Source: Brachycybe producta (Eukaryota > Arthropoda > Diplopoda > Playtdesmida > Andrognathidae). Taken from it: DNA of 64,000 nucleotides. The DNA is taken from the NCBI GenBank assembly GCA_036925085.1, contig JAUPFP010000059.1, forward strand, positions 434,001-498,000, given 5' to 3'. The position numbers and the translations under genes were made by a program. Below the pieces are notes generated by a model that did not search any database, had not been told where the DNA came from, and saw only the letters and a program-made list of their open reading frames with translations. Positions 11,707-22,493 of the stretch are shown piece after piece; the stretch's first letter is position 1; each line of letters starts with the position of its first letter.

Positions 11707-12143
11707 TAAAGCAGCGATCACACTGGCTTTTTTTTCTCGCAAGGATTCCGTACAAGGGATTCAGTCAAATATTACTGTAAATCTTGCACAGTTTCTTGCA
11801 AAAAAAAAATCCGGAAGATCATCAGCGTTTTATGTAAGAAACCACTTTTAAGTAACGATCACATTAGCAATATTATAAAGGAAGATTCACTGCAATGTGT
11901 TGTCCTTGAATTAATTGCAATTACAACAAAACCGTCTTACAAAAAATGCTGATCTTCAGGGTTTTTTTTTCTTTGCAAGATTCACTGCAATATTTGACTG
12001 AATTCCTTGTACGGAATCCTTGCGAGAAAAATAGCTTAAGTCTCCTAAGAGTAGTATTATTATCACATTGCCAATTGCGATTAATTCCAGGATACAATAC
12101 AATTGAATCTTGCTTTAAATATTGCCAATGTGATCGGTTCTTT
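11707..12143. mobile_element. Composite inverted-repeat element (CGATCACA ends)
   Basis: The left end AAAGCAGCGATCACACTGGC is mirrored by GCCAATGTGATCGGTTCTTT at the right. A further direct copy of the left end lies inside at 11850 (AACGATCACATTAGC). Inner arms starting CTCGCAAGGATTCCG (near 11737) and ending CGGAATCCTTGCGAG (near 12027) are also inverted. The arrangement fits two overlapping or partly duplicated copies of one non-autonomous family rather than a single simple element. Open frames here cross the arms and are not genes. Confidence 0.6.
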
Positions 12144-13129
12144 CCCCACACTCTCTCTCTGTCTTTTTCTTCTATAAATTCTTTACGTGTTTTTTCTCCC
12201 TCCTTTTGTGTGTTATCCATTTTGTTGACATGCTGACATTTTATCTCTTGTGTTCATTTGTAAAAGCACAAAGATAAATATATACAATTGATTAATCCTA
12301 TTAAGGATGCTCCCCCTCCCCCTCTCCTCCTTGCTTTCTCCTCCAATTTAATTTCTTCAAGTAATACATAATTAATTAATTACCGCAACTCTTTTTTTCT
12401 TGAAGGGACCACAGTTTTTTTTTAAATATCATATGGACATATTAATTAAAAATAATTGTTTCAAAATGAAATATGTACTTTTAAACGGGAAGTTGGAAAA
12501 TCATAAGCTATTTATTGTGTATTTTAGCTTTAGGATAGAGATTATCTTATTTGAATGGGTTTTTTTTTGTGCTATCAATATGTTGTTAACATTATAGTGG
12601 TGGGTTTACTAGTATCCTAATGACGTCATTTAGTTAATAAGGGTAAAGGGGGGTTGAAAGTGTATAACTGTGCTGCTGCTGCTTTTATCAGGTTTTTATG
12701 CCAAATGACAATTGTGTAAAAGTCTATTGATGAAAGCTTTAAGCTAAGCTTTAATCAGACTTAATCAGGCGTTGTATCAATATGATTGCAGCAGTGAATT
12801 AAAAGTTCTCCTCCTCCCTCCCCTTAATTCACTACAAAATCTCCTATTCGTTTTAAAAAGCTAAACAACAAACCTTTTTTTTAATTTTCATAAATCCAAA
12901 TCATAAAGCATTTTTGCGTGTTCAACAATTGTTTGGAAATTCAAACATGAAATTATCGTCCAATGTTATCTCTCAAAAGTCAAAATCCTAAATTCGAGAA
13001 AATTTACTATTGGAGTTAATATAATTTCGCATTTAACAAAGCGGAAAATTATTATTTTTTTATAAATTGACTAGTCGTTGTGCATAATGCTATTTACACC
13101 CTATTGTCCAATCTACATAAATTAAAGCT
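12144..13129. other. Non-coding stretch
   Basis: AT-rich, with C/T-rich runs near 12310-12345. No gene or clear element ends were found. Confidence 0.5.
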
Positions 13130-13450
13130 TTAAAATCTGGAATACACACGCGGAATTCCGCTTAGAAAGTCACAGGAGAATATTTAAATGAGAAAATTTT
13201 TCATAAAAAGTGAACGGAAAAATTCATTAAAAATGAGTTGAACAAAGCTCAACTTTTTCCGTTCTCAAAGTATTCCCGTTCAAATACCCACCAATCAGAA
13301 AGAAGCATGTGACATCACAAAATAAAAAGCAAATTGAAATCCATTTTTGGCAATAAATATAATGTTTCTTTTCTTGCTCAATAGAGGTTGCGCACAACTT
13401 TCCTCATTACTTTCCTTGGCGGAATTCCGCCTGTGTGTTCCAGGCTTAAG
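13130..13450. mobile_element. TIR element with GCGGAATTCCGC palindromes at both ends
   Basis: Left end TAAAATCTGGAATACACACG then GCGGAATTCCGC. Right end GCGGAATTCCGC then CTGTGTGTTCCAGGCTTA. The arms are inverted, and each carries the same 12-bp perfect palindrome. The interior has CCAATCAGAAAG and an inner inverted pair (GAACGGAAAAA / TTTTTCCGTTC). There is no coding capacity. Termini resemble the elements at 18632 and 2603. Confidence 0.7.
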
Positions 13451-14140
13451 AGGTTACATCGCAAAAATTACTTTGAAAAATCTCCGCAAAGAGTGTGTGC
13501 TAGTATCGTTTTTCTATTGAGCCCATAGAAGCCGATGTTAAAGAAACAGTCGCGGCATTATGTTTATTTTTCATATTTAAAGTTGTCCAATTTTAATAGT
13601 TCGAAGTGCAATGTGCACCTTAAATATGTGTTGATCTAGTGATAGAATGACAAAAAACTGGTAAGTGTCCTTCTATTAAAAAAAAACTATTTCAAAATCG
13701 CGAATTTCTAACTCTTATATTAAACTCCATTGAGTACTCGCTCGTAAGAAAATAAAACATAATCTTGATAAAAATACCTAAAAAATAATTTTAAAAAACC
13801 ACACAAATAAACCACAGTGAAGCCAACACATTGGCGCATGTATTGATTTACTTTTCTTCTTGTTTTTTAAAATTATTTTTACGTATTTTTACGAGCATTT
13901 TAATTGATATTTTGTTGTTACGAGGACGTAGAAATTCGCAATTTTGAAATACTTTTTTTAAAAAATATAACCGCAATTACCAATTTTTTGTCATTCTATC
14001 ACTCGATCAGCATATATTTCAATATTAATAATATATTTCAAAATTATCAATTTGATTTAAATGAATCGTTTCACTCTGCAAAAAATAACGAAGTTAAAGC
14101 AATCTAAATTGTCTAGATTTAAAAGAGATTTGGTGATGAC
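13451..14140. other. Non-coding AT-rich stretch
   Basis: No element ends or gene-like frames were recognised. Confidence 0.5.
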
Positions 14141-14451
14141 TAGAGCTCGGATTTTGATGCAATATCAACCGAAATGTTTCTCAATATTTGGCCCAAGTGC
14201 CAATTGTGAATACTTAATCTCGTTTAGATAAAAAATTGTTCTTTTTAATTAAAACACCTGATTAGAGGTTAGAACTCTAGTTGACAACTGATAGCAACCA
14301 TACATCTAGTTTCTAACCAGCCTTTTTTATTAGAAAAAGCATAATTGCAGTTGCTCTAATGATGATGATGATAATGATTACTTCACAATTGGCACTTGGG
14401 CCACAAATTGAGAAACATTCCGATTGATATTGCATCGAAATCCGAGCCCTA
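14141..14451. mobile_element. hAT-type MITE with 8-bp target duplication
   Basis: The element starts TAGAGCTCGGATTTTGATGC and ends as its near reverse complement (CGAAATCCGAGCCCTA), with arms of about 60-70 bp that include GGCCCAAGTGCCAATTGTGAA. Exact 8-bp repeats GTGATGAC flank it at 14133-14140 and 14452-14459. An 8-bp duplication plus TAGNG termini is characteristic of the hAT superfamily. Half copies occur at about 24002-24060 and 29905-29975. Confidence 0.85.
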
Positions 14452-15069
14452 GTGATGACTAGTAATTGTACAGAATGACTGATTCTTTTTTTTTTCTACT
14501 TTGATACTAAAATGTTCTTTTTTTGCCTGAATAAATAAATAAATTCCATCTTCTTTATTTTGGACAGTGGTCAGTGTTGCATTTATATGTATATATATTG
14601 TACATAATTGATGACTTGTGTGTGTCTGACCTGACCCTTCTCTTTTCTCTAAACATTTTCAAGTGTTTTGGGGGTTTGTTGGTTGGTAGGTTGGTCGTAC
14701 TGTAACAACAACAACAAACAGCAACTCATCATCACCTTTCAGAGAGAGAGAGAGAGTGGAGTGGCAGTGTAATCCTTTATATATTCCATTTAAAGTCCAT
14801 ATCCAATTGACACCAGCTTAAAATTTTGTTGCCTTTGCCTATTTTCTACTTGACATAACATTTTCATAATATTGTTCTCAACTCTTTGAGTCGTGTCATT
14901 TATTTAGTTGATCTCTGTGATCTTTTTTTCTTTTCTTTCTCTCTCTCAATCTCTTTTGTTTTATCTTTTATACCTTATTCCTCTTCAATGATGAAACTTG
15001 TGTTTGTAAAATATCCAACTTAAAATGACTGAATGAAAAAAATACATACACAAAAATCACTGATCAGAA

Positions 15070-15120
<51 letters not shown>

Positions 15121-15434
15121 GCTCTTTTATTTAAATTGACATGTGCCTTCTGCTGTATTTTGCATCTGATGTCCATTGATGCATCACTAAAGTTGACATT
15201 ATTACATTGAAACTCAATGTATATGTTTGCAGTTATTTTTATACTAGTACTAAAATATAAACCCTTGAAATTGATTTATGGGGATTTTTTTTTTCAATAT
15301 GCAATTTGTTTTTTGTTTTTTTTTCGTTCAGAAGCATGTTTTTTTTTTGAGAGGAGGTCATGACCTTTTTTCCTCTTTCAGCCCCTTTCAAAGCAAGTAA
15401 CTACCAAATTGTTTGACCACTATCTAATACTCTC
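14452..15434. other. Non-coding stretch with GA microsatellite
   Basis: Contains a perfect GA run at 15073-15118 and several T runs. Small GA and TC tracts also occur at 14740 and 14940. No gene is visible. Confidence 0.55.
15073..15118. repeat. (GA)n microsatellite
   Basis: About 23 uninterrupted GA units, likely length-polymorphic. Confidence 0.95.
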
Positions 15435-15722
15435 AACACACATACACGGTTAAATGCATTTAAATATTCAACACGTTCTACAGAGCCCTGTGAAGGTCAA
15501 ATGGACAATATGTTGAATTCAATTTATTCAGTTAATAATCTGAAAATATTGAGTTAATACTTAAATATAATTATAGAAACTATTGACAAAATATTGATTT
15601 AGTATTTCAATTTAAAATATTAATAATAAAGTCAATTTTTATTTGGGTTCATGTCCTTAACTGGATTCCGTATAATTCACCCTAAACACATTTAATTTGA
15701 ATTCATTTAACTCGTGTGTGGA
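15435..15722 (+). mobile_element. Family C element, copy 2
   Basis: The same 290-bp repeat as 22494-22785 in the same orientation: CACGTTCTACAGAGCCCTGTG, AATAATCTGAAAATATTGAG, CTTAACTGGATTCCGTATAA in order, ending ACTCGTGTGTG. It is non-coding. The flanking TACAAGGTATTA seen at other copies is lost here. Confidence 0.75.
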
Positions 15723-16331
15723 AGGCGAAGGTATAAGAGACAGTTGGTCCAACTTGGACCTACTTGTATTGCTCTTTAGAGTAGTTTTGAAGTGTAAATG
15801 TCTGGCAAACTCTTATTTATTGTCGTTCAGGAGTAAAATTAAAGAGTAATTTGAAATTGTTTTAGAAACTAGAAGGGTAGCTTAATGTCAGTTTGAAAAT
15901 AAGCCAACTTTTAACTTAGTTTTAAGGTGGTTTTAAAGTGTAAATGCCTCCTTAAGGTGGATTTTCAAGTGTAAATGCATCTTGAACTTTGATTATTTTA
16001 TCTTTCAGATGCAAAATAAAGAGAAACTTGATTGTATTATAGAAACTAGAAAGGTAGCTCAATCACTTAATGGTATTTTCACGTTAATATCTTTTAAAAT
16101 AAACTTTTTTATAGAAAAAAACTTTTACAAAAAATATTGTCTGCTTAAAGTTGGATCATTTTCAAATATAAAAAAGTTCATTTTAAAAGATATTTAAATA
16201 AAAAAAATACCCTTAAGTGATTGAGCCACCATTCTAGTTTCTAAAACACTAGTTTCTTCTAGTTTTGCTTCTGAAAGACAAAAAAGTTTAATTTGAAAGA
16301 TATGAAAACATGAAGAATTGAAGAATACTAT

Positions 16332-17469
16332 CAAAGAGAATAAAGAGGAAGAGCCCTCACTCTACTGTCGGCACTTTGAAGTTTATGTGCATCGATTAGC
16401 TCCTCCCTTTCTGGCATCAGTGCCAATGGTTCAAGCGGCCGATGAGCAGTGCAGACGACAATCTATATTACATTAGATTGTATATGCAACTTGGGGCACC
16501 AAATTTACATTTTATGCTCAATCTAAATTTTCTTTTTTATGCTATTACACAGTTAATTGAAATGCCAGGTAGTAGGTTTTTTTCTGCAGGTGGCTGCAAT
16601 AACAGTGAAAAAGAACAAAAAATGTATTTCAGATTTCCTAAAGACCCTGAAAAGTGAAATACTTTTTTTATAAATTATATTTTGCAGATGTAAATTAAAC
16701 TTTCACTTAACCACTTAATTATTATATAATTATTTTAAAATGTTAGTTTTTTTACTTTTTTGTTTTGCTAAATGCATTATTTGCATGGTGAAAACATTTC
16801 TCAATGAATAATAAGAAAATGTATTTATTATACATATTAAAAGTACAAGTTTAATATTTCTATATGATGGTGTTTGTACAAAAATGGTGTTACATTTTCG
16901 AACTATGACAGTTATTCAATTAAAAAATGAACTTCCTGAATTCTGATTTTTTGTGATTAAAAATAAATAGCAACACAATCATGAGTTTCATCACAATATT
17001 TTTTGTATATGTAATTATTCTTCTAATTAACAATTCACTTCTATTATTAAATCAAACATTCAAATTATAAATAATATTTAATCAGATAATGGTTTTTTAT
17101 TAGTAGTATTATTTTAACATTATTTTATCATGTCATATATGCTTTTCATTAAATGTTAATGAAAAAGAAATTTTCAAACAACTATAAAAAGTTTATCTTT
17201 AACTATTTATCCATGAAAATGGTTTTAATATATTTTACTAATTGTCCAGTTTTTAATTATATTTTACCTTTTTATTAATATTTGATTGAAGAAAACGAAA
17301 ATAATTTTTAACGATCATATAACAACCATAGATCTCCATACTAAATTATAATATGTTTGTTTGCATCGCTCATCGGTCACATGGTGGCGCTAGTGCATTA
17401 GCCATTTAAGCTCCTTCCAATTTTGCACATTTTTCAGAGAGTGAATGCTCTTCCTCTTTACTTTCTTTG
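16332..17469 (+). mobile_element. P-element-like (THAP) DNA transposon remnant
   Basis: The left end CAAAGAGAATAAAGAGGAAG with AGC…TCACTCT is mirrored at the right end (CTCTTCCTCTTTACTTTCTTTG), giving about 35-bp inverted ends with a few mismatches. ATACTAT borders both sides (within 16324-16331 and 17470-17477), consistent with the 8-bp duplication class used by P elements and hAT. The only coding trace is the start of a THAP zinc finger at 16562. The rest of a transposase is missing, so the element is internally deleted. It lies within a family D element and is therefore the younger of the two. Confidence 0.65.
16562..16657 (+). pseudogene. THAP zinc-finger N-terminus, truncated and decayed
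   Basis: From the ATG the translation begins MPG, then reads SAGGCNNS and YFRFPKDPEK before a stop. THAP domains (the DNA-binding zinc finger of P-type transposases and THAP proteins) begin M-P, have a C-x2-4-C pair early on, and a conserved F-P-K-D. Here the second cysteine is present, but phenylalanine stands where the first is expected. The frame ends after about 31 residues, well short of the roughly 80-90 of a full domain, with nothing recognisable beyond. The match is short, but the surrounding inverted repeats support a transposase relic. Confidence 0.6.
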
Positions 17470-17535
17470 ATACTATTAAGTGATTGAGCTATTGTTCTAG
17501 TTTCTAACAAACTTTCAATATCATCTTAGTTTTGC

Positions 17536-18631
17536 CTTTTCTGAAATGTGCAGATTACCAGAGTTCGAAAATTAGCTAAATTCCAATTTTGTGGGTTTTT
17601 TTCCGGCCTCCCAAATATTCTTTTCCGAATCCAGGGCCCATTCCTGATTCATTCTGTTGCCCACATTTATGAGGGGGGTTCAATCGTGTGTCACACTCAT
17701 GCGATTTTCTACATGACCTGGACATTTATGATTTCACAAGCATTACCTTCTGCCCACCTTTTTCATTACACTCTAGGATGTTTTTGTGTCACGTGACTTT
17801 GTGTATATATGTGTGTGTGTCAGTTGCAAATTATGATAAGAACGGTTTAAGAGCTTGGCATGTTGTATTTGTGTATGCTGTATGGTGTCACCGTATACTG
17901 AAGGAAAAGAGAATTTGTTACCATCTATTTGGTGGTGGTGGTTAGTGTTTGTTGCGTTTTTTCTGTAGTGCGAAAAACTATCTCTTTTCCTTTTTTCATG
18001 AAGAAATGTTGTAAAGTCAGAAATGTGACAGGTTGGAAGTTTAAAAAAAAACATTAAAAGGCTGTCAAGAATGTACTGCAGTTTGGAGTGTGTCATTTAC
18101 AATATACATGTCAGAGTGAGTCAGTGTATCTTAAGTTGAGTCATTGCAACAACGTTCACACTTTATTTATCAAGAAAGGATTTTTCTTTATTCCTTGTGG
18201 TCTCTTAAAATATGAACATTTTTAAATTTATTCACAAGTGAAAAAAAACTGACAAAATAGGAATGTTACCTTTAATTAGGCAAAAAGAAATCAGAAAAAG
18301 ACTTGTTTTGTGGAAAAAAAGAAGTTTCTGATTCGAGAAGAAGAGAAGGAGCCTTAAGCCCTTGAATTTCAACTTACAATCACTCAACATCAATGAGTAC
18401 CCCCTCCCTAGAAGAGCATTTTCAATGTTAAAATCACTGCTCAGATATGTTTATGTTGAAGTTGATGTGCCAAGTTTTTTTTCTTCTTGATTTTGGGACT
18501 TTATTCTCAAAATATCTAGTGATGTTTTTTTATTAAAAAGAAATTGTTGAAAGTATGTTTATTTTGGGTGTTGTTATTTGAAGGGAATTTTTGCGAATTG
18601 AGGGCGAGAACAAAATGAAATGTTAAGCCTC
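17536..18631. other. Non-coding stretch
   Basis: Open frames at 17548-18096 overlap on both strands and show no domain. TGTGTG and GGTGGT tracts occur. No paired ends were found. Confidence 0.5.
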
Positions 18632-18878
18632 TAAAGGGTTGGAACACACAGGCGACTTTTGAAACACTTTTCGACAACAAAATGCAAGATCGCTGGACTG
18701 TCGTCGCAATGTATTTTCTATGGGGGGAAAAAGCTAACCTTGGCACAAAGTTAAAACTCACTTGTGTGTGCCATGGTTGCCATTTTCCTATAGAAAATCC
18801 ATTCCGATGACAACCCAGCAACAACTTCATTTTGTCGCTAAAAAGTCTTTCAAAAGTCGGCTGTATTCCAATGCCTTA
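18632..18878. mobile_element. TIR element (GGAACACACAGG ends)
   Basis: Left arm TAAAGGGTTGGAACACACAG then GCGACTTTTGAAA. The right arm TTTCAAAAGTCGGCTGTATT then CCAATGCCTTA is its near reverse complement. Inside, an inner pair (TTTTCTATGGGG / TTTCCTATAGAAAA) is partly inverted. The 104-residue minus-strand frame here reads through the arms and has no domain. It shares terminal style with 2603, 13130 and 39780. Confidence 0.7.
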
Positions 18879-20057
18879 AGTCTTTCTAAAACCTTGGTTA
18901 GTTAGAAGTAGAGCCGGAATGAGGATTCGGGCATTTTTCGATGTTCTGCACATGTCGAGGACCGGATTTTGTATTATAAGTCCTATTTTATGATGAAATA
19001 ATGCAATGAATAATCGCACAGAAAAATGAACGGAAAACTAATGTTTTTAGCATTAGAAAATATCAAAGCTGCAGAATAGCAAAAGGTGACACATTTATTG
19101 CTTGCAAAAATGAATAAAGAACTAAGGTTTTTGTAGCTCCAGGTAAATATTCCCCCCCCCTCTTTAAGTCCACCCCTGGTTAGAAGTTTGATTCATGGCT
19201 TATTACGATTATTAGCCTCGCATTCAACAAAACAACTTGACACTTCAATTTCAAGTCCAATCTTTAAAAATGGTTTTCCAACATAAAGAAAACACAGTTG
19301 AGAGAGAGTGAGAGGTTACTCAATTATAGACAAGGTTATTTTGTGTTGTGTAACCCCTATTTTTAAGGATTGAAGTTGAAGCTAAAGTGCTAAGTTGTCT
19401 TCCATAATTTTATCTGATGAGGTGCAGTACTAGATTAGTGTGGGAGAGACTTACTCATTATCATGAGAATAACAAGCTTTTTAGTTTCAATAAACCCTTG
19501 TGTTTGGAAGACATGTTTACATGAATTGAGTACATTGTTCCCATTAAGATGTATGCATTTTTACAAGAGAAATAGGGAGGAGGAACCACTGATGAGGATG
19601 AGAGAAAGAAAGCCATCTGTGGCACATTATTAATACTCACTTTTCTTCGTCTTTTTTTTTTATAAAAGGTTTCTTTGCCTTTTCTTTATATTTTTAACAA
19701 GTTCAAGTACCTGAATTCAGTTCACATTTATCGCACAGTCTAAACAAATAATTTTGCAACACATTCTGGAATTTGGGACATTTCTAAGTTGAATAAATGT
19801 GATTTTTTTTTAATTCTGCATCCTAACATTATTATAATTGTTAAAAAAATCAAAAGTGTTTAATCAGTTATAAAATTTGCAAAAAAATACTCTGCAAGCA
19901 GCTGATTAGCCTATGGCAGAGGGATCTTAAGATCCAAGTGCTAAAAAATAACCTGCATTGCAAATATAACAAAAAAATTAAACAAAAAACATGTTTTGTT
20001 GTTGTTGTGATTTTTATATAAAAAAAAAGGTCTAAAAAGTAAAACGAGATGTAATTG
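18879..20057. other. Non-coding stretch
   Basis: AT-rich with scattered C and T runs. About 19870-19945 contains AATACTCTGCAAGCAGCTGAT and GGCAGAGG, a diverged relative of the foldback at 23238-23350. Nothing else was recognised. Confidence 0.45.
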
Positions 20058-20059
20058 GG

Positions 20060-20200
20060 TCGTGTCTTGTTGGTGTAGTGGTTGGTGTCTCAGCCCCATA
20101 ATTTATGTTGTTAATGTTGGTCATGGGTTCAATCCCTTGCGGTGTGAATTGTTTTCAAATAATTTCACAAACAAATTATGAAGTTAAATAAAAGCGAGTA
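20060..20200 (+). repeat. tRNA-derived SINE, copy 1
   Basis: The head GTCTTGTTGGTGTAGTGGTT contains a pol III A-box-like TAGTGGTTGGTG, and about 50 bp further on a perfect B box (GGTTCAATCCC). A short body with AATTTCACAAACAAATTATG follows, ending TTAAATAAAAGCGAGTA. The same unit lies on the minus strand at 48336-48474. The distance and sequence between the boxes do not fold into a normal tRNA that I can see, so this is a SINE and not a tRNA gene. Confidence 0.75.
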
Positions 20201-20279
20201 AGAAAGTTACAAATGCGCAGTCGTGCAAATTTAAACCCGCAATTCATTGATGACATTATATCAGTAGCCTGTTTAGGAC

Positions 20280-20454
20280 ACAGGCATTTTAGAAATCGGG
20301 ACGAACACAAGTTGGCTCCGCCCTTTTTATGATGATCGGCAACTTCTAATTGGTTTGTTGTGTGGCTCAATGTTGAAAAGGGCGTTGCATGTGACGTCAG
20401 ACTACATAACCAACCAATTAGAAGTTGTGTTCGTCCTGATTTCTAAATGCCTGT
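20280..20454. mobile_element. Family A MITE, copy 1 (exact 9-bp TSD)
   Basis: Starts ACAGGCATTTTAGAAATC and ends in the inverse ATGCCTGT. Exact 9-bp repeats GTTTAGGAC flank it at 20271-20279 and 20455-20463. The interior holds CCGCCC, ATTGG (CCAAT inverted) and TGACGTCA. At 175 bp it lacks part of the right arm (the AAAAAGGGCGGAGCC block) present in the 203-206-bp copies. Confidence 0.9.
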
Positions 20455-20780
20455 GTTTAGGACCACCAGCACCACAAGCGGAGAGGCTATCTATCTCCAC
20501 CCATACTTTCGAGGCATCGTAAGATTAATAAAAAAAATGGTTCCATTTTTTTTAAAGATGAACTATTTTAAACCGTAATTTTTTTTTGTTCAACACATTT
20601 GGAGATGGTCACGCTACAAAATTTAAAATTTTTTGGTTGAATTAGCATGGAATTGCTTGCATACAGCTTGAAACACAACATATTGTTGGTTACCTAGCAA
20701 CTCATAATCATAATTGTTATTACATATTATTTCTATTATATTTCATTGACAAAAAAAATGTCTTCTTGGTGTTCTGTCAA
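20455..20780. other. Non-coding spacer
   Basis: AT-rich spacer between a MITE and family H. Nothing was recognised. Confidence 0.5.
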
Positions 20781-20932
20781 TCTACGGATTGCCTAGGCAA
20801 TCTGCACAAGAACCAACCTGCTAGTGGAATCTGCAAAAGTTCAACACCTAAAATGTATTGAATTTTTCAGATTCAGCTAGCAGTTTGGTGGTTTTGCAAA
20901 TTGCCTGTTTCCACAGATTGACACAGTAACAT
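20780..20932. mobile_element. Family H palindromic MITE, copy 1
   Basis: Ends CTGTCAATCT / AGATTGACACAG are inverted. The arms also share ATTGCCTAGGCAATCTGCA / TTGCAAATTGCCT and AACCAACCTGCTAG / CTAGCAGTTTGGTGGTT. The second copy at 54832-55022 has the same order of blocks. It is non-coding, and I did not find a convincing duplication. Confidence 0.65.
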
Positions 20933-21563
20933 ATCCATAACCATCTGAGGCTGCACAGTTATTAGAAATGCCTTTTTTCTTTTTCATTGTATTCTTGTAC
21001 GACTTTTTATTTTTTCTGTTAGAAAAACTACACCTTGATTGAATCAGTTATGTTATTTTATCAAAAAGCATTTATGGTATTTATTATTATTTTTTTTTTT
21101 GACACACATAAATAGCTTTAGGATGAAGCCAATAAAATAACAAATTTCTCCCCTTAAATCATCATCACCCACCCCAATTCATATGTGTTTTATTTTGTGT
21201 TCCCCCCCCCCCAACCCCACCCTCACATTTTGTTGCAATGTTCATATTAGACATTCAGACAGTTTTTATATTTATAACGACTTTTTCGTATCAGTTGAAC
21301 AAGACTTTTGCATTAATAGATATTAAACAACTGAAAGAGGGAGAGAGAGAAATTCGGTTGGGTTTTTAATGTGTTTGATCACGTATGCCAGTTTAAATAA
21401 AAGTAGGTCTGGTCTGGTCTGGTCTCTTTAATTTCTTTCTCTTGTCTGTTGTTTTTTTTTTGTTCAGTTTCTCAAACTGTTGTTTTAAATGTGTTATTGA
21501 AGTGAATGAATCCTCCAAAATGCAAGAAGAAAACTTGGCACTGCAACTTGAATGAACCCTCCT
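20933..21563. other. Non-coding spacer
   Basis: T- and C-run-rich sequence with a TCTGG short tandem near 21404-21425. No gene was found. Confidence 0.5.
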
Positions 21564-21572
21564 GTAAAAAAG

Positions 21573-21778
21573 ATAGGCAATTAGAAATCGGGACAAACAG
21601 AAGTTGACTTCGCCCTTTTTATGACGAATGCAACTTTTAATTGGTTGGTTATGTAGTCTGACGTCACATGCTCCGCCCTTTTCAACGTCGAAAAACACAA
21701 CAAACCAATTAGAAGTTGTCGTTCGTCATAAAAAAGGGTGGAGCCAACTTCTGTTTGTTCCGATTTCTAATTGCCTGT
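21573..21778. mobile_element. Family A MITE, copy 2 (9-bp TSD, one mismatch)
   Basis: A near-perfect 206-bp palindrome running from ATAGGCAATTAGAAATC to GATTTCTAATTGCCTGT. It is flanked by GTAAAAAAG (21564-21572) and GTCAAAAAG (21779-21787). The interior carries TGACGTCA, CCGCCC and ATTGG motifs. The open frame across it on the minus strand is a by-product of the arms. Confidence 0.85.
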
Positions 21779-21835
21779 GTCAAAAAGCGTTTTCTACATA
21801 GAAAAGCATTGTCTTAAGAGGGCTCCATGGAGAAA

Positions 21836-22170
21836 TACTTGTGTAAATTGCAAGGTAGATGGCGCCTGCTACCTCCATATAGGTGGCAAACTACACTCGT
21901 CGCCAATTAGTTGAAATAGAATGCTGCCTAAAAGGCAGCATTCTATTCGCTCTCAAAAAGCGCGTCCAAAACAACCTTAATTATCAGCACGTGACAAACT
22001 TATACCCAGAACACAATATAAGTGAAGAGAGAGAGAGAGAGAGCACGTGTAGAAATAGTGATGACGCAATTAAAAAGTTTGCCACGTGAAAAGGAAGGAA
22101 GGTGAGACAAGAGTTGAAGAGTGTCAGTACATTTATGAGAGGGCTAGTGGCGCCATCTAACGCCATACAG
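21836..22170 (+). mobile_element. Family E element, copy 1
   Basis: TAGATGGCGCC at 21856-21866 is matched by the inverse GGCGCCATCTA at 22149-22159. Between them lie AACCTTAATTATCAGCACGTG, ACACGTG/CACGTGA E-box motifs and GATGACGCAATTAAAAAG. Copies with the same order lie at 42286-42570 (reverse) and 60699-60830 (reverse, truncated). This copy alone carries a 33-bp perfect hairpin at 21915-21947. It is non-coding. Confidence 0.65.
21915..21947. other. Perfect 15-bp stem, 3-nt loop hairpin
   Basis: AATAGAATGCTGCCT, loop AAA, AGGCAGCATTCTATT. The stem has no mismatches. It lies in the middle of family E copy 1. The matching place in the 42.3-kb copy reads differently, so it was gained here or lost there. 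Confidence 0.85.
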
Positions 22171-22269
22171 GGACAAAATAAATGATCTATTTGCATTCTT
22201 AATGAAGTACCTTTCTTAAATAGAGAGAGGATTTCGGTTGAAGTTTAATGGCCAACGTTTCTTCTTGAA

Positions 22270-22464
22270 ACAGGCATCTGTAGACAGCTTCAGATTTTCT
22301 TTGGCTCTCAGCCCTTTTATTATTGTCATCAATTTCTAATTGGTTTGTTACTGGGTGTGATGTCACATGCCCCGCCCTTTTTATTTTTAATTGGTTGATA
22401 TTAAGTCTGACGCTCATAAAAGGGCGGAGCCAAAGAAATTCTGAAGCTGTCTACAGATGCCTGT
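22270..22464. mobile_element. Family B MITE, copy 1 (9-bp TSD, one mismatch)
   Basis: Starts ACAGGCATCTGTAGACAGC and ends as its inverse GCTGTCTACAGATGCCTGT. It is flanked by CTTCTTGAA (22261-22269) and TTTCTTGAA (22465-22473). The core resembles family A (CCGCCCTTTT, TTCTAATTGG), but the sub-terminal 25 bp differ. It is about 195 bp and non-coding. Confidence 0.85.
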
Positions 22465-22493
22465 TTTCTTGAATGTGGTGGGCCTTATACCAA

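Larger units (their letters stand above)
15760..17535. mobile_element. Family D unit(s) interrupted by a P-like element
   Basis: Left parts with TTTTGAAGTGTAAATG and AAGGTGGTTTTAAAGTGTAAA, followed by GAAACTAGAA, are family D ends. The matching right part (AAGTGATTGAGCTATTGTTCTAGTTTCTAA) lies beyond 17470. Between them sits the 1.1-kb element at 16332-17469. At least two partial family D units occur in tandem before the interruption (about 15760-15905 and 15905 onward). Confidence 0.6.

Noticed and set aside
11363..11755. 130-codon minus-strand frame
   Set aside because: It overlaps one arm of an inverted-repeat element, has low-complexity Lys/Phe/Asn tracts and no recognisable domain.
18516..18830. 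104-codon minus-strand frame
   Set aside because: It reads through the arms of the TIR element at 18632-18878 and shows no domain.
20060..20145. Possible functional tRNA gene
   Set aside because: The box-containing head recurs at 48336-48474 with the same non-tRNA body, so it is a SINE.
21915..21947. Hairpin as a transcription terminator
   Set aside because: No gene or operon precedes it, no T run follows directly, and intrinsic terminators of this type belong to bacteria.
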